Source: Pelagibacterium flavum (GTDB lineage Bacteria; Pseudomonadota; Alphaproteobacteria; Rhizobiales; Devosiaceae). Taken from it: a DNA stretch of 64,000 nt. The translations under genes were made by a program, and so were the position numbers. The stretch's first letter is position 1; each line of letters begins with the position of its first letter. Below, piece after piece: positions 9,115 to 17,632 of the stretch. The stretch is from NCBI RefSeq assembly GCF_025854335.1, contig NZ_CP107716.1, forward strand, positions 2,659,001 to 2,723,000, given 5' to 3'. The notes beneath the pieces were generated by a model. The model made no database searches. It saw only the letters and a list, made by a program, of their open reading frames with translations, and was not told the origin of the DNA.

Positions 9115-10389
9115 TTATTCCGCGATCGGAAGGCCGGTGACCAGCGCGATCTGGCTGGCCGCATCATCGAGCGCGGCCTGAGCGTTTTCGTAACCGCCGT
9201 TGAGGTATTGGGTCTGGACCGCCTGGACGACGCCCTGTGCATCGCCGAAGAAGGGTGTGCCACGGCTGGGAACGACGCGATCGAGCGTTCCGAGAATATC
9301 GACCCAGATGGCCTGATCACCCCAGAAGGGCTGGCCCTCCTCGACATAGGGATCGTCGAGTGCTGAAAGCAGCGAGGGCACGAGGCCGTATTCGCGCAGC
9401 ATGGTCACCTGGCCCTCGTTTGTGCCGAGGGTGTAGTTGACATATGCCCAGGCGGCTTCCTTGTTGTCCGAGGCGTTGGTGATCGCGAGAGCCGAACCGC
9501 CAAGATTGGCGGCACGCGGCCCGTCTTCGGTCACCGATGGCATTTCGTAAACGCCCCAGAGGCCTTCCTGTTCGGGCGCGTTGGAGCGGATGGTGCCTTC
9601 ATACCAACCACCGAAGAGCTGGCTGGCGACGGTTTCGGCGCGGATGGCCTGAATGCGTTCGTCCCAGTTGCCAGCGACGAGGATGCCGGCGTCAGCCATG
9701 TCTTTTACAGCTTCGAGGGCGGCGACGCAGCCGGGCTGGTTGACCGCGATGGCATCGCCTTCGCCGGTAAAGAAGCCGCAGCCTTGCTCATTGGCGAGCA
9801 TGCGGAACCATTCGGTATCGCCGTTGAAATCGGCCTGGCCCATGACCACGCCCGGGTTGGCTTCGGCAACGGCCTGTCCGGCTTCGATGAAATCAGCCCA
9901 TGTGGTGATCGAGGCAGGATCAACGCCGGCGTTCTCATAAAAATCGCGGCGATAGAACATCGCCACGGGACCGGAATCCCAAGGCATGGCGTAAGCGACG
10001 TCGCCGACTTCAAGCTCAGTGCGTTTGAAGTCCGGGAAACCGGCGGCCACTTCCTCGGTGTAGCCCAGGTCGCGCAAATTGGCGAAGCAATCGGGGAACT
10101 GGTTCCAGAAGATTTCCGCTTCGCCGTTCTCGATGGAAATGACGTCGGGCAAGCCCGATCCGCCGGCGGCGCAGCCGGCCAGCGTGCGGTCGAACACCTG
10201 TTGGTTGCCAAGGTCTTCGACAGTGACCGTCACATCAGGATATTGGGCATTGAAACCCTCGATTGTCGATTGCAGCGACGCGGCCGCAACATCCCAGCTC
10301 CAGACGGTAATTTCGCCCGATTGAGCCAGGGCGCCGCCGGTCATGCCGAGGACAAGCGCAAGGGTTGCGCATCCTGTGGTAAGACGCAT
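9115..10389 (-). CDS. Carbohydrate ABC transporter substrate-binding protein (family 1)
   Basis: A 424-residue periplasmic solute-binding protein. The chosen start (MRLTTGCATLALVLGMTGGA) has GGGAGGAAT 5-6 bases upstream and gives a clean signal peptide with predicted cleavage after A-L-A before Q-S-G-E-I-T-V-W-S-W. The I-T-V-W-S-W opening and later W-A-D-F-I-E-A-G-Q and G-G-S-A-L-A-I-T segments are typical of family-1 sugar-binding proteins. It is the first gene of the five-gene operon and is divergent from an AraC regulator. The ligand cannot be read from the sequence. Confidence 0.9.
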   Translation of the reverse strand: MRLTTGCATLALVLGMTGGALAQSGEITVWSWDVAAASLQSTIEGFNAQYPDVTVTVEDLGNQQVFDRTLAGCAAGGSGLPDVISIENGEAEIFWNQFPDCFANLRDLGYTEEVAAGFPDFKRTELEVGDVAYAMPWDSGPVAMFYRRDFYENAGVDPASITTWADFIEAGQAVAEANPGVVMGQADFNGDTEWFRMLANEQGCGFFTGEGDAIAVNQPGCVAALEAVKDMADAGILVAGNWDERIQAIRAETVASQLFGGWYEGTIRSNAPEQEGLWGVYEMPSVTEDGPRAANLGGSALAITNASDNKEAAWAYVNYTLGTNEGQVTMLREYGLVPSLLSALDDPYVEEGQPFWGDQAIWVDILGTLDRVVPSRGTPFFGDAQGVVQAVQTQYLNGGYENAQAALDDAASQIALVTGLPIAE

Positions 10390-10483
10390 TGATATTCCTC
10401 CCATTTGTGTTGCCCGATGCACGGGCTGGTTTTACACTATCGTGTTCAGAGCCGGCGTCTCACGAAAAGGGAAGAGGGAGTCG
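10390..10483. promoter_or_regulatory. Divergent promoter region of sugar operon and AraC regulator
   Basis: This 94-bp gap separates the two start codons, so it must hold both promoters. It contains a GC-rich inverted repeat around GCCCGATGCACGGGC (10410-10424) that could be an AraC-type site. The assignment is positional. Confidence 0.4.
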
Positions 10484-11380
10484 TTGGAAAGTAAGATCGG
10501 TCAAAAACGCTACTGGAACCCGCTCAAGAGCACCGTCGAGAGCGTGCCCAACCAGCTTGTGATCAGCCATGAGCAGCCCGGCATCATGCCCACTGCCCAT
10601 TGGCATGCTCAGGTCGAAATTAATTACGTCTTTGCCGGATCGGTCGATTACCAGATGCAAGGCCATAGCGTGCACCTCGAAGCCGGCGATCTGTGCCTGT
10701 TCTGGGGCGGCCTGCCCCATCAGGTGTTCGATACGAGCGAGGACGCGATGTTCATCGCCATCCATTTGCCGCTGGTGCACTTTTTCAGGCTCCGGCTGCC
10801 GGCCGATATCCAGCAAAGGCTGATGCGCGGGGCGACCTTGCTTGCCGCCGAGCATGACGAGGGCGACGACCGGTCCTTTGCGCGCTGGTCCGATTATCTG
10901 CGCTCGGACGACCCGGTGAAGGTCAACCACGCCATCGACGAATTGCTGCTGAGGATCGAGCGCATTCAGTTTGATAGCTATAAGCTGCTCGATGCGGCAA
11001 CGACCGATACGGCGCCGTCCGAGGCGCCCGACCGGCAGAGTTTCCAGAATATCGGTGAGATCTGCTTTTATATTGCCGAGAATTTCCGGCACGATATCGA
11101 CTCGAGCGCAATTGCGTCCTCGGTCGATATCCACCCCAAATATGCCATGAGCGTTTTCAAGAAATCGACCGGCATGACACTCAATGAGTATGTGAGCCTT
11201 TTGCGTCTCTCCTATGCGCAGGCCCTGTTGTTGCGCGGCGATGTCAACGTGCTCCAGGTCGCCATGGATTCAGGCTTCGGATCGCTCTCGGCCTTCAATA
11301 CGAGCTTCCGCAAACTCGCAGGCATGAGCCCATCGGACTATCGTCGTTCCATACGGGATCGGCAGGGTACACAATGCTGA
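10484..11380 (+). CDS. AraC-family transcriptional regulator with cupin sensor domain
   Basis: A 298-residue regulator with an N-terminal cupin-like sugar-sensing domain (HWHAQVEINYVFAGSVDYQM) and a C-terminal double helix-turn-helix ending FNTSFRKLAGMSPSDYRRS. The best start is TTG at 10484, preceded by GGGAG; upstream in-frame codons run into the divergent promoter region. The layout resembles MelR/RhaR-like activators. Being divergent from the sugar transporter operon, it most likely activates that operon on binding the transported sugar or a product. Confidence 0.85.
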   Translation: MESKIGQKRYWNPLKSTVESVPNQLVISHEQPGIMPTAHWHAQVEINYVFAGSVDYQMQGHSVHLEAGDLCLFWGGLPHQVFDTSEDAMFIAIHLPLVHFFRLRLPADIQQRLMRGATLLAAEHDEGDDRSFARWSDYLRSDDPVKVNHAIDELLLRIERIQFDSYKLLDAATTDTAPSEAPDRQSFQNIGEICFYIAENFRHDIDSSAIASSVDIHPKYAMSVFKKSTGMTLNEYVSLLRLSYAQALLLRGDVNVLQVAMDSGFGSLSAFNTSFRKLAGMSPSDYRRSIRDRQGTQC

Positions 11381-11399
11381 GGCCCGTCTCGGACGGGCC
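11381..11399. terminator. Hairpin between convergent genes
   Basis: Perfect 8-bp arms (GGCCCGTC / GACGGGCC) with a three-base loop start right after the AraC stop codon and lie 17 bp from the stop of the opposing methyltransferase gene. No T tract is present, so termination may be weak or factor-assisted. Confidence 0.55.
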
Positions 11400-11416
11400 C
11401 CAGGGCAATCGGCACC

Positions 11417-12349
11417 TCAGATCGGCACGACGGCTTCGCTGATCGCAGCAAGATGCCGGTGATCGGTTCCGCAACATCCTCCAAGAACGCGCATCGACGG
11501 GAAATTGCGCGTCAGCGACTTGTAGTGCCCGCTGAGCCCCGCGATATCGCCGATATCGAGCGTATCGGAATCATCGAGTTCGGCGTGGCTCTTTGCGGAC
11601 GCGTTGGCGCGGACCCCGCGTATGCGTTTGACCCAATCCTCGTCTCGGGCGAGGGCTTGTTCGAAATGGGTCGGGTGGGCGCAATTGACCATGTAGTAGG
11701 CCGGTGAGGCGCCAGTTGCCTCCTCTGTCGCTTCAATGGCCGCGCGAAGCGAGGTGCCGTCGACAAGCTTGCCGTCGGTCTCGACGGTAAAGGACACCAC
11801 ACACGGCATGTCTGCCGCCCTGGCGGCCAAGGCGATGCCAACTGCCTCATTCACCGTGTTCATGGTGATGGCCGAGATCATATCGGCTTGTGTGCCGGCG
11901 AATATTTCGACCTGGAAGTCCTGTGCCTCGGCAACATCCATGCGACCGGCTTTGTAGCCGTCGCCGCGCGGGCCGATGGCACCATTGAGCACGATCGGCG
12001 TCTCGGGCGTCTCCCACCGGTCGCGCAGTCCGGCGACGAGGTCGATCGCAGCAACGTTGACCGCAGTCAGCCGGTCGGCATCGAACCCAAGTACTTCTCC
12101 CCAGTCGAGGCTCGCCCGCCATGTGGCGGTGTCGAGCACGAACCCGACATTCTTGCTGCGCGCGATTGGCAGGAACTTCTCGTAGTATTTGACCAGCTCG
12201 GCGCGCCCGCTCTCACTTTCGAGCAGAACAAACGAGGCAAACTGGGGCAAGTCGACCCCCTGCAGGAATATCAGCGCGGTTTCCATTCCACCGTCACTCA
12301 GGAAGAGCCGGCCATCGGCTTGTGGCAATGCTTGGCGGTATTTCGACAT
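11417..12349 (-). CDS. Homocysteine S-methyltransferase family protein
   Basis: A 310-residue enzyme with the zinc-thiolate set of this family: Cys in V-N-C-A-H-P and the C-C pair in V-L-G-G-C-C-G-T-D-H-R-H. The family transfers a methyl group from S-methylmethionine, betaine or a similar donor to homocysteine to make methionine. Start at 12349 (MSKYRQALPQ) follows GAGGAGAAA; a longer in-frame extension has no ribosome site. An IS5-family element lies about 80 bp upstream and separates the gene from part of its original 5' region, so its expression may be altered. Confidence 0.85.
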   Translation of the reverse strand: MSKYRQALPQADGRLFLSDGGMETALIFLQGVDLPQFASFVLLESESGRAELVKYYEKFLPIARSKNVGFVLDTATWRASLDWGEVLGFDADRLTAVNVAAIDLVAGLRDRWETPETPIVLNGAIGPRGDGYKAGRMDVAEAQDFQVEIFAGTQADMISAITMNTVNEAVGIALAARAADMPCVVSFTVETDGKLVDGTSLRAAIEATEEATGASPAYYMVNCAHPTHFEQALARDEDWVKRIRGVRANASAKSHAELDDSDTLDIGDIAGLSGHYKSLTRNFPSMRVLGGCCGTDHRHLAAISEAVVPI

Positions 12350-12428
12350 GGTAATTTCTCCTCGATCAACAATGGGCGGCAACACCGTCCCTCTGAGGGT
12401 GGCTTGTCCCAGATCGCATGCGGAAAAA

Positions 12429-12737
12429 CTAGGTCCTGTTGACAAAGTCTTTTAGCCACCTGCGGATGGCTGCAAGGTTGAGGAAGCTTGCGAATGACAG
12501 AGCCGTTTTCTCATACCGGGTGCCGATGCGACGCATGTGCTTGAGATACCCGAACATGCGCTCGATGCGGTTGCGGTCTCTGTAACGGGAGAAGTCGCAG
12601 GGAATATGAACCTTGCGATTGGCCTTTGGCGGGATGACTGGCAAGATGCCCTGTAGCAGCAGGGCTTCTCGAACAGCATCGCCGTCGTAGCCCTTATCGG
12701 CCAGAAGTGCCTTTGGCTTGTTGACCGGCAGGGCCAT
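12429..12737 (-). CDS. IS5-family transposase, C-terminal frame (orfB), copy 1
   Basis: The second frame carries the rest of the DDE catalytic core: Asp in L-L-A-D-K-G-Y-D-G and Glu in R-N-R-I-E-R-M-F-G-Y-L-K. The listed start is the first ATG (MALPVNKPKA); as an orfAB fusion it would be read from about 12880. Its stop codon TAG is formed with the flanking CTAG (12429-12431), outside the element proper. Confidence 0.8.
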   Translation of the reverse strand: MALPVNKPKALLADKGYDGDAVREALLLQGILPVIPPKANRKVHIPCDFSRYRDRNRIERMFGYLKHMRRIGTRYEKTALSFASFLNLAAIRRWLKDFVNRT

Positions 12738-13281
12738 GAGTTCGCCGACCGCGCCATAGTCCGAGGCTTGCCCGCCTGTCAGGACAAAGCCAAGAGGGCG
12801 TCCCTGATTGTCACAGCGGGCGTGGATTTTGCACGTAAAGCCGCCGCGTGATCGACCAAAAGCCTCCTTGTGAGTCCCCCTTTTGCGCCGGCTGCCGATA
12901 CATGGCCCCGAACTGTGGTGCTGTCGATCATATGCTGCCAGTCATCGGTCAGCCCCATCTGGACCAGCGTTTCAAGGATGGCATCCCAGACGCCCTGTTC
13001 GGCCCAGCGCCGGAACCGGACATAGACAGAGTTCCACTTGCCGTAGCGCTCATGCATGTCGCGCCAGGGGCAGCCAACCCGCAGCACATGCAGCATGCCG
13101 TTGAGAAAACGCCGATTATCATGAGCAGGGCGGGATTTCCGTCCGCGCTCTGTGGGCAAGAACCCTTCGATTACTGCCCACTCTTCATCGGTCAGATCGC
13201 CGCGTGCCATCATCGCTCCCCATAAAGAGGAGTGTTGAATCAGACTTCACCTGATTTGGGAATCCACTTTGTCAACACGAC
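12433..13281 (-). mobile_element. IS5-family insertion sequence, copy 1 (849 bp)
   Basis: Ends are GTCCTGTTGACAAAGT and, inverted, GTCGTGTTGACAAAGT, matching at 15 of 16 positions. CTAG flanks both sides (12429-12432 and 13282-13285), as a 4-bp target duplication or part of the ends. The element encodes a two-frame DDE transposase. Its encoded proteins and length are identical to the copy at 49220-50068, which is in the opposite orientation. It sits between the divergent methyltransferase and TetR genes. Confidence 0.9.
12779..13213 (-). CDS. IS5-family transposase, N-terminal frame (orfA), copy 1
   Basis: A 144-residue product starting MMARGDLTDEEWAVIEGFLP, with the DUF4096-like N-terminal domain and the first catalytic aspartate in H-M-I-D-S-T-T-V-R. 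After A-G-A-K-G-G the frame leaves the transposase similarity. A minus-one shift at the A4G5 run (12876-12884) continues into T-H-K-E-A-F-G-R-S-R-G-G-F and orfB. This is the usual two-frame layout of the IS427-like group, where ribosomal frameshifting makes the full transposase. Confidence 0.85.
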   Translation of the reverse strand: MMARGDLTDEEWAVIEGFLPTERGRKSRPAHDNRRFLNGMLHVLRVGCPWRDMHERYGKWNSVYVRFRRWAEQGVWDAILETLVQMGLTDDWQHMIDSTTVRGHVSAAGAKGGLTRRLLVDHAAALRAKSTPAVTIRDALLALS

Positions 13282-13431
13282 CTAGAAAACGCGTGGTACT
13301 GCGCACGACAGGCGCGATATTTCCCCACAACTCCAAGGGGTTACTTATTGTCTGGTGAAGTGCGAGCGAATTCGCCTATAATATTGTCTTCACGTTTCCG
13401 TACCGCAAGTACAGTTTTCGGGAGGCCGACC

Positions 13432-14085
13432 ATGCGCAAGGGTGAGGCAACACGCGAACGCATTCTGGAAGTGGCGGAGGCATCGGTGCTGGCCAAGGGG
13501 TTCGGCGCGACGTCAATCGAGGAAGTGATTGCCGAAGCCGGCATTACCAAGAGTGGGTTCTTTTATCATTTCAGGGACAAGAACGAACTCGCCCACCACT
13601 TGCTGCGTCGCTATGTGGCCGAAGACCAGCGCATCCTCGATGAGGTTTTCGGTCGCGCTGCCTAACTATCCGAAGATCCGCTGCAATCGTTCCTGATCGG
13701 TCTCAAGCTGCTGGCTGAGGTGATGTCTGATCTTCCGGGCGGTCATCCCGGCTGCATGATCGCCTCGATCTGCTATCAGGAGCGTCTGTTTGACCGCCGG
13801 GTCGTGGCACTCAACCGCGAAGCAATCGAAAGCGTCAATGAGCGTATCCGCGGTCATCTCGAGGCAATTGCCGCCATTTACCAGCCGCGCGAACCCGTCG
13901 CCATCGGTGTCATGGCGGAGATGCTTTCGTGCATCATCGATGGGGGTATCATCATGGCAAAGGTTACAGGAGATTCGCAGCGTCTGGTCCAGCAGATCCT
14001 GGCCTACAGGGCCTTTAACAAGATGCAGTTCTCAGACTTGAACGGCGCCGTCTCGTCGGGTCAGCATTCAACTGAAGCCGCGTAA
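13432..14085 (+). pseudogene. TetR-family regulator interrupted by an in-frame stop
   Basis: The frame starts at ATG 13432 (GGGAGG upstream), encodes a TetR DNA-binding domain (T-R-E-R-I-L-E-V-A-E and I-T-K-S-G-F-F-Y-H-F), then meets TAA at 13663-13665. The same frame continues without shift through L-S-E-D-P-L-Q-S-F-L-I-G-L and a complete ligand-binding domain to 14085. A single base change explains the defect. The 77-residue first part could still be made as a DNA-binding fragment. It is divergent from the homocysteine methyltransferase, with IS copy 1 inserted between them. A sequencing error is the alternative. Confidence 0.8.
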
Positions 14086-14130
14086 GCCATCGGTGACCCG
14101 ATGGGTAGAGCGGGAATATGTCGTCAGCCT

Positions 14131-14406
14131 TCAGGAGGCACCCTGATAGCGTTGCTTGGCGCGCTCGCGGGCCCTGGCCGCCACGACCTCCCGGTCCTTG
14201 GGCGGAGCCTTGGTTTCCAGAGCATGCAGGAGCTTTCGGACAGATCGCTCGATCTCCTCCACCGCCTCATGAAACGCGGCCTGGTTGGCTTGAGAAGGCC
14301 GGGTGGTTCCCGAAATCTTGCGCACAAACTGAAGCGCCGCGTCGTGCATCTCGTTTTTGCTGGCGGGCGGCTCGAAGTTGAACAGCGGTTTGATGTTGCG
14401 GCACAT
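14131..14406 (-). CDS. DUF2277 family protein
   Basis: A 91-residue protein starting MCRNIKPLFNFEPPASKNEM, the conserved opening of DUF2277. It continues with A-L-Q-F-V-R-K-I-S-G and a basic helical C-terminus (R-A-R-E-R-A-K-Q-R). The start at 14406 is preceded by GAGG; a 22-codon upstream extension is unlikely. The function of the family is unknown. It follows the frc transporter operon in the same direction with a 62-bp gap. Confidence 0.85.
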   Translation of the reverse strand: MCRNIKPLFNFEPPASKNEMHDAALQFVRKISGTTRPSQANQAAFHEAVEEIERSVRKLLHALETKAPPKDREVVAARARERAKQRYQGAS

Positions 14407-14468
14407 GGCATCCTCGCTTGCTGATGGTGCAGGGTTGCATCGCGCCAAGGGGCGATGCAACCCTACAT

Positions 14469-15236
14469 TCAAGCTGCGGCGTCCATGGCTCCCGTCATGA
14501 TGGCCACGGCATCCGACATCGAATAGTCTGAGGGGTTGATGAGCGCCGCCCGTCTGCCGAGCCGGTGGATATGGATGCGGTCGGCAACCTCGAAGACGTG
14601 CGGCATGTTGTGGCTAATCAGAACCACCGGAAGACCGCGTTCGCGCAGCCCGAGGATCAGATCGAGCACCTTGCGCGACTCCTTGACGCCCAGCGCGGCG
14701 GTTGGCTCATCGAGTATGACGACGCGCGACCCGAATGCCGCGGCCCGCGCCACGGCAACGCCCTGCCGCTGGCCACCCGATAGCGTTTCGACCGGCTGGC
14801 GGATGTTCTGGATCGTCATGAGGCCGAGCTCGCTCAGCTTGTCGCGCGCCCGGGCATCCATCGCCTTTTTGTCGAGCGATCGGAACACCCGGCCCATGAA
14901 GCCGGGCTTGCGCACTTCACGGCCCATGAACATGTTGTCGGCGATGGAAAGCGCCGGCGACAACGCGAGGTTCTGATAGACGGTTTCGATACCGGCCGCG
15001 CGCGCCGCCATGGGGGATGAAAAGTGGATCCGCTCGCCTTCGAGCAGGATTTCGCCTTCGTCGGGGATCATCGCGCCGGAGAGCGACTTGATGAGGGTCG
15101 ATTTGCCCGCACCATTGTCCCCGATGACCGCAAGGATTTCCCCGGCCCTCAGTTCGAAATCGGCGTGGTCCAAAGCCACCACGCGGCCAAACCGTTTGAC
15201 CAACCCCTTGGCCTCGAGAATGATGTCACCACTCAT
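14469..15236 (-). CDS. frcA: Fructose-type ABC transporter ATP-binding protein (FrcA-like)
   Basis: A single-domain sugar ATPase of 255 residues: Walker A GDNGAGKST, signature LSGGQRQGVAVARA, Walker B VVILDEP, switch ISHNM. FrcA-type proteins have one nucleotide-binding domain, unlike the double RbsA, and this one fits that length. Start at 15236 (MSGDIILEAKG) follows AGGAGG, and ATGA overlap couples it to the permease. The order binding protein, permease, ATPase with a ROK regulator beside it matches the Sinorhizobium frcBCA locus, so fructose (or mannose/ribose) is the likely substrate by analogy. Confidence 0.85.
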   Translation of the reverse strand: MSGDIILEAKGLVKRFGRVVALDHADFELRAGEILAVIGDNGAGKSTLIKSLSGAMIPDEGEILLEGERIHFSSPMAARAAGIETVYQNLALSPALSIADNMFMGREVRKPGFMGRVFRSLDKKAMDARARDKLSELGLMTIQNIRQPVETLSGGQRQGVAVARAAAFGSRVVILDEPTAALGVKESRKVLDLILGLRERGLPVVLISHNMPHVFEVADRIHIHRLGRRAALINPSDYSMSDAVAIMTGAMDAAA

Positions 15237-16306
15237 GTGGAAATCCTCCTGATCCACTGGTCAAGCGCTACAGCTGCGATGATGAGGACACCGATCAACA
15301 GGTAGGTCCATTGGGGATCTGTCCCCATAAGTCTCAGCCCCAGACCAAATACACCAACGATCAGCGCGCCAAACAGCGTGCCCAGAATAGAGCCCCGCCC
15401 GCCAAAAAGCGAAATGCCGCCGATCACAACAGCGGTGATCGATTCAATGTTTGTGAACTGTCCGGCCGTCGGTGATACCGAACCGATCCGCCCGATCAGG
15501 ACCCAGCCGGCCAGCGCGCAGATCAGGCCGCTGAGCACGTAAACCGAAATCAGGGTTTTCTTGACGCGCACGCCAGCAAGCTGCGCTGCATCGGCGTCAT
15601 CGCCTACGGCATAAACGTGCCGGCCCCAGGCCGTATTGTTGAGCACGTAGTTGAGCACAAAAACGAGAACCACCATGGCGATAACGCCAAAGGTGAGGAC
15701 CGCTCCGCCAAACCGGAGGCTTTGGCCGAAAAATTGCAGCAGTGGCGCGGCTGCCTCGATGTCCTGGGAACGAATGGTCTCATTGCGCGAATACAGGAAG
15801 TTCGACGCAAGAACGATCTGCCACATCCCCAGAGTGACGATAAAGGGTGGCAATTTGACCAGGGCCACGAGGATGCCATTCATGAGACCGCACAACGCAC
15901 CGACGGCAAATCCGCACAAAATGGCCAGTTCGACGGGAAAGCCGTAGCGGAAGGTAAACTGGCCCATCACGACCGAGCTGAGCACCATGATCGCCCCGAC
16001 CGAGAGGTCGATGCCCTTGGTCAGGATGACCAATGTCTGCGCCGTCGCCACCACACCCACAATCGCAACCTGCTGCAGGATAAGCGTCAGCGAGAAGGGC
16101 GAGAAAAAGCGGTCGCCCAGGATTATTCCAAATCCCGCTACCGACAGCACCAGAATAAAAAGCGGAATGAGCGCCGGATTGACGTGAAGCGCGTGCTGCA
16201 CAGACTTCAGAAACGACCGGTGCTCATTAGAAAACGTCGCGACCTCGGCACTACTGCCCTGAAGGCCGCTTTCATAGCTGGTAGATGTATTGTCGGTCTT
16301 GCTCAT
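15233..16306 (-). CDS. frcC: Fructose-type ABC transporter permease (FrcC-like)
   Basis: A 357-residue RbsC-family permease with roughly ten hydrophobic segments and the family motifs VILTKGIDLSVGAIMVLSS and G-R-H-V-Y-A-V-G-D-D-A-D-A-A-Q-L-A-G-V. The start is ATG 16306 (GAGGATCC upstream); the codon before it is GTG. A hydrophilic N-terminal tail of about 45 residues precedes the first membrane helix. It lies between the binding-protein and ATPase genes and would form the homodimeric channel. Confidence 0.88.
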   Translation of the reverse strand: MSKTDNTSTSYESGLQGSSAEVATFSNEHRSFLKSVQHALHVNPALIPLFILVLSVAGFGIILGDRFFSPFSLTLILQQVAIVGVVATAQTLVILTKGIDLSVGAIMVLSSVVMGQFTFRYGFPVELAILCGFAVGALCGLMNGILVALVKLPPFIVTLGMWQIVLASNFLYSRNETIRSQDIEAAAPLLQFFGQSLRFGGAVLTFGVIAMVVLVFVLNYVLNNTAWGRHVYAVGDDADAAQLAGVRVKKTLISVYVLSGLICALAGWVLIGRIGSVSPTAGQFTNIESITAVVIGGISLFGGRGSILGTLFGALIVGVFGLGLRLMGTDPQWTYLLIGVLIIAAVALDQWIRRIST

Positions 16307-16335
16307 CACAGGATCCTCGACCAGAACCTAAGGTT

Positions 16336-16361
16336 GGGCCGGGAACCCACGTTCCCGGCCC
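16336..16361 (-). terminator. Intercistronic stem-loop after frcB
   Basis: Perfect 11-bp arms (GGGCCGGGAAC / GTTCCCGGCCC) with a four-base loop lie between the frcB stop and the frcC start, with no T tract following. It likely stabilises frcB mRNA and sets a higher level of the binding protein. Confidence 0.6.
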
Positions 16362-16378
16362 ATTTTGCTAAAGGCGCT

Positions 16379-17407
16379 TTAGCCCCAGCAAAACTCCAAG
16401 CCCTCTTCCGTCCCGATGGAGGGAACGCCGGAGACAGGCGCATCGGTGACCAGCTGCACGCCGGTGTCGAAGAAATCCTTGCCGGGGGTCGGTTCGGGAA
16501 GTGTGCCATTTTCCGCGTATTCGGCAATGGCTTCGATGCCAAGCGCGGCCATTTGCAGAGGATATTGCTGCGATGTCGCTCCGATAACGCCGTCGATGAC
16601 GTTCTGGACACCCGGGCACCCGCCATCGACCGAAACGACAAGCACGTCGTTTTCCCGGCCGAGCGCCCTGAGGGCTTCATAGGCACCAGCGGCCGCCGGC
16701 TCGTTGATGGTGTGAACAACGTTGATGGTAGGATCCTGCTGAAGCAGGTTCTCCATCGCCGTGCGTCCGCCTTCCTCATTGCCGTTGGTGATGTCGTGAC
16801 CAACGATGCGCGGATCGGATTCATCGCCGATGACGTTGGGGTCGGCAAGGTCGATCCCGAACCCGCTCATGAAGCCCTGATTGCGCAAGACGTCGACGGT
16901 CGGCTGCGCTGGCGTGAGATTGAGGAAGGCTATACGGGCATCTCCCGCCTCTTCACCCAGAGTTGCCAGGGCCCACTGGCCGATCAACTCGCCCGCCCGG
17001 AAGTTATCGGTCGCGAAGGTGGCGTCGGCTGCATCGACGGGATCGAGCGGCGTATCGAGGGCGATGACCAGAATTCCGGCGTCCCGCGCCTGCTGAACCG
17101 AGGAAACGATGCTGGACGTGTCCGATGCGGTGATCAGGATACCATCGGCATTGTCGGCGATGCACGATTCTATGGCTTGCACCTGGCTTTCGTGGTCTCC
17201 ATCAATGCGCCCGGCATAGGAGCGAAGCTCAACGCCAAGTTCCTGGGCCTTGGCTTCGGCGCCTTCTTTCATCTTTACGAAGAACGGGTTCGTATCGGTC
17301 TTGGTAATCAGGCAGGCAAGAACGTTTTCCTGGGCCTGAACGCCTTCCACAGAAAGCATGCCGACAAGTGCCGCGCCGCAAGCGGACGCCATAAGTTTGG
17401 TCTTCAT
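16379..17407 (-). CDS. frcB: Fructose-type ABC transporter substrate-binding protein (FrcB-like)
   Basis: A 342-residue periplasmic binding protein of the RbsB type. Start at 17407 ([20 protein letters not shown]) has GGAGGAATT upstream and gives a signal peptide cleaved near V-Q-A/Q-E. Motifs include [18 protein letters not shown] and the two-lobe fold. A Cys-containing E-S-C-I-A-D segment is also visible. It heads the transporter operon, divergent from the ROK regulator, and is followed by a stem-loop. Confidence 0.88.
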   Translation of the reverse strand: MKTKLMASACGAALVGMLSVEGVQAQENVLACLITKTDTNPFFVKMKEGAEAKAQELGVELRSYAGRIDGDHESQVQAIESCIADNADGILITASDTSSIVSSVQQARDAGILVIALDTPLDPVDAADATFATDNFRAGELIGQWALATLGEEAGDARIAFLNLTPAQPTVDVLRNQGFMSGFGIDLADPNVIGDESDPRIVGHDITNGNEEGGRTAMENLLQQDPTINVVHTINEPAAAGAYEALRALGRENDVLVVSVDGGCPGVQNVIDGVIGATSQQYPLQMAALGIEAIAEYAENGTLPEPTPGKDFFDTGVQLVTDAPVSGVPSIGTEEGLEFCWG

Positions 17408-17509
17408 ATCAATTCCTCCCAAGGCGCTCCGATGGCGCCCCTCTCCAGATGTTCGGGCCGCTCTCTCCCGATAGGCCCTGCCCCAAATCAAACACCAAGC
17501 TCGGCGGCT

Positions 17510-17544
17510 GTCAATAAATTAATCCAATGGATTTATTTATTGAC
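17510..17544. promoter_or_regulatory. 35-bp palindromic operator candidate for the ROK regulator
   Basis: Arms of 17 bases (17510-17526 and 17528-17544) around one central base match with a single mismatch, reading GTCAATAAATTAATCCA and its complement. The AT-rich palindrome in a GC-rich genome lies between frcB and the ROK gene. ROK repressors such as NagC and Mlc bind A/T-rich palindromes, so this is a strong candidate site controlling both directions. Confidence 0.65.
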
Positions 17545-17632
17545 GACAGACCGGAAATTCGTTCAGTTGATGAACGGCGCAACCTGGGATAGGAGCGCCG
17601 GGCCGGATCAAATCCGGCAAGGGAGCGAGACA

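Noticed and set aside
15617..17632. Very long open frame continuing upstream of the ROK regulator (1084 codons in total)
   Set aside because: It is antisense to frcC and frcB and has no family similarity or ribosome site. The ROK protein starts at 17633. High GC content keeps the opposite frame open.
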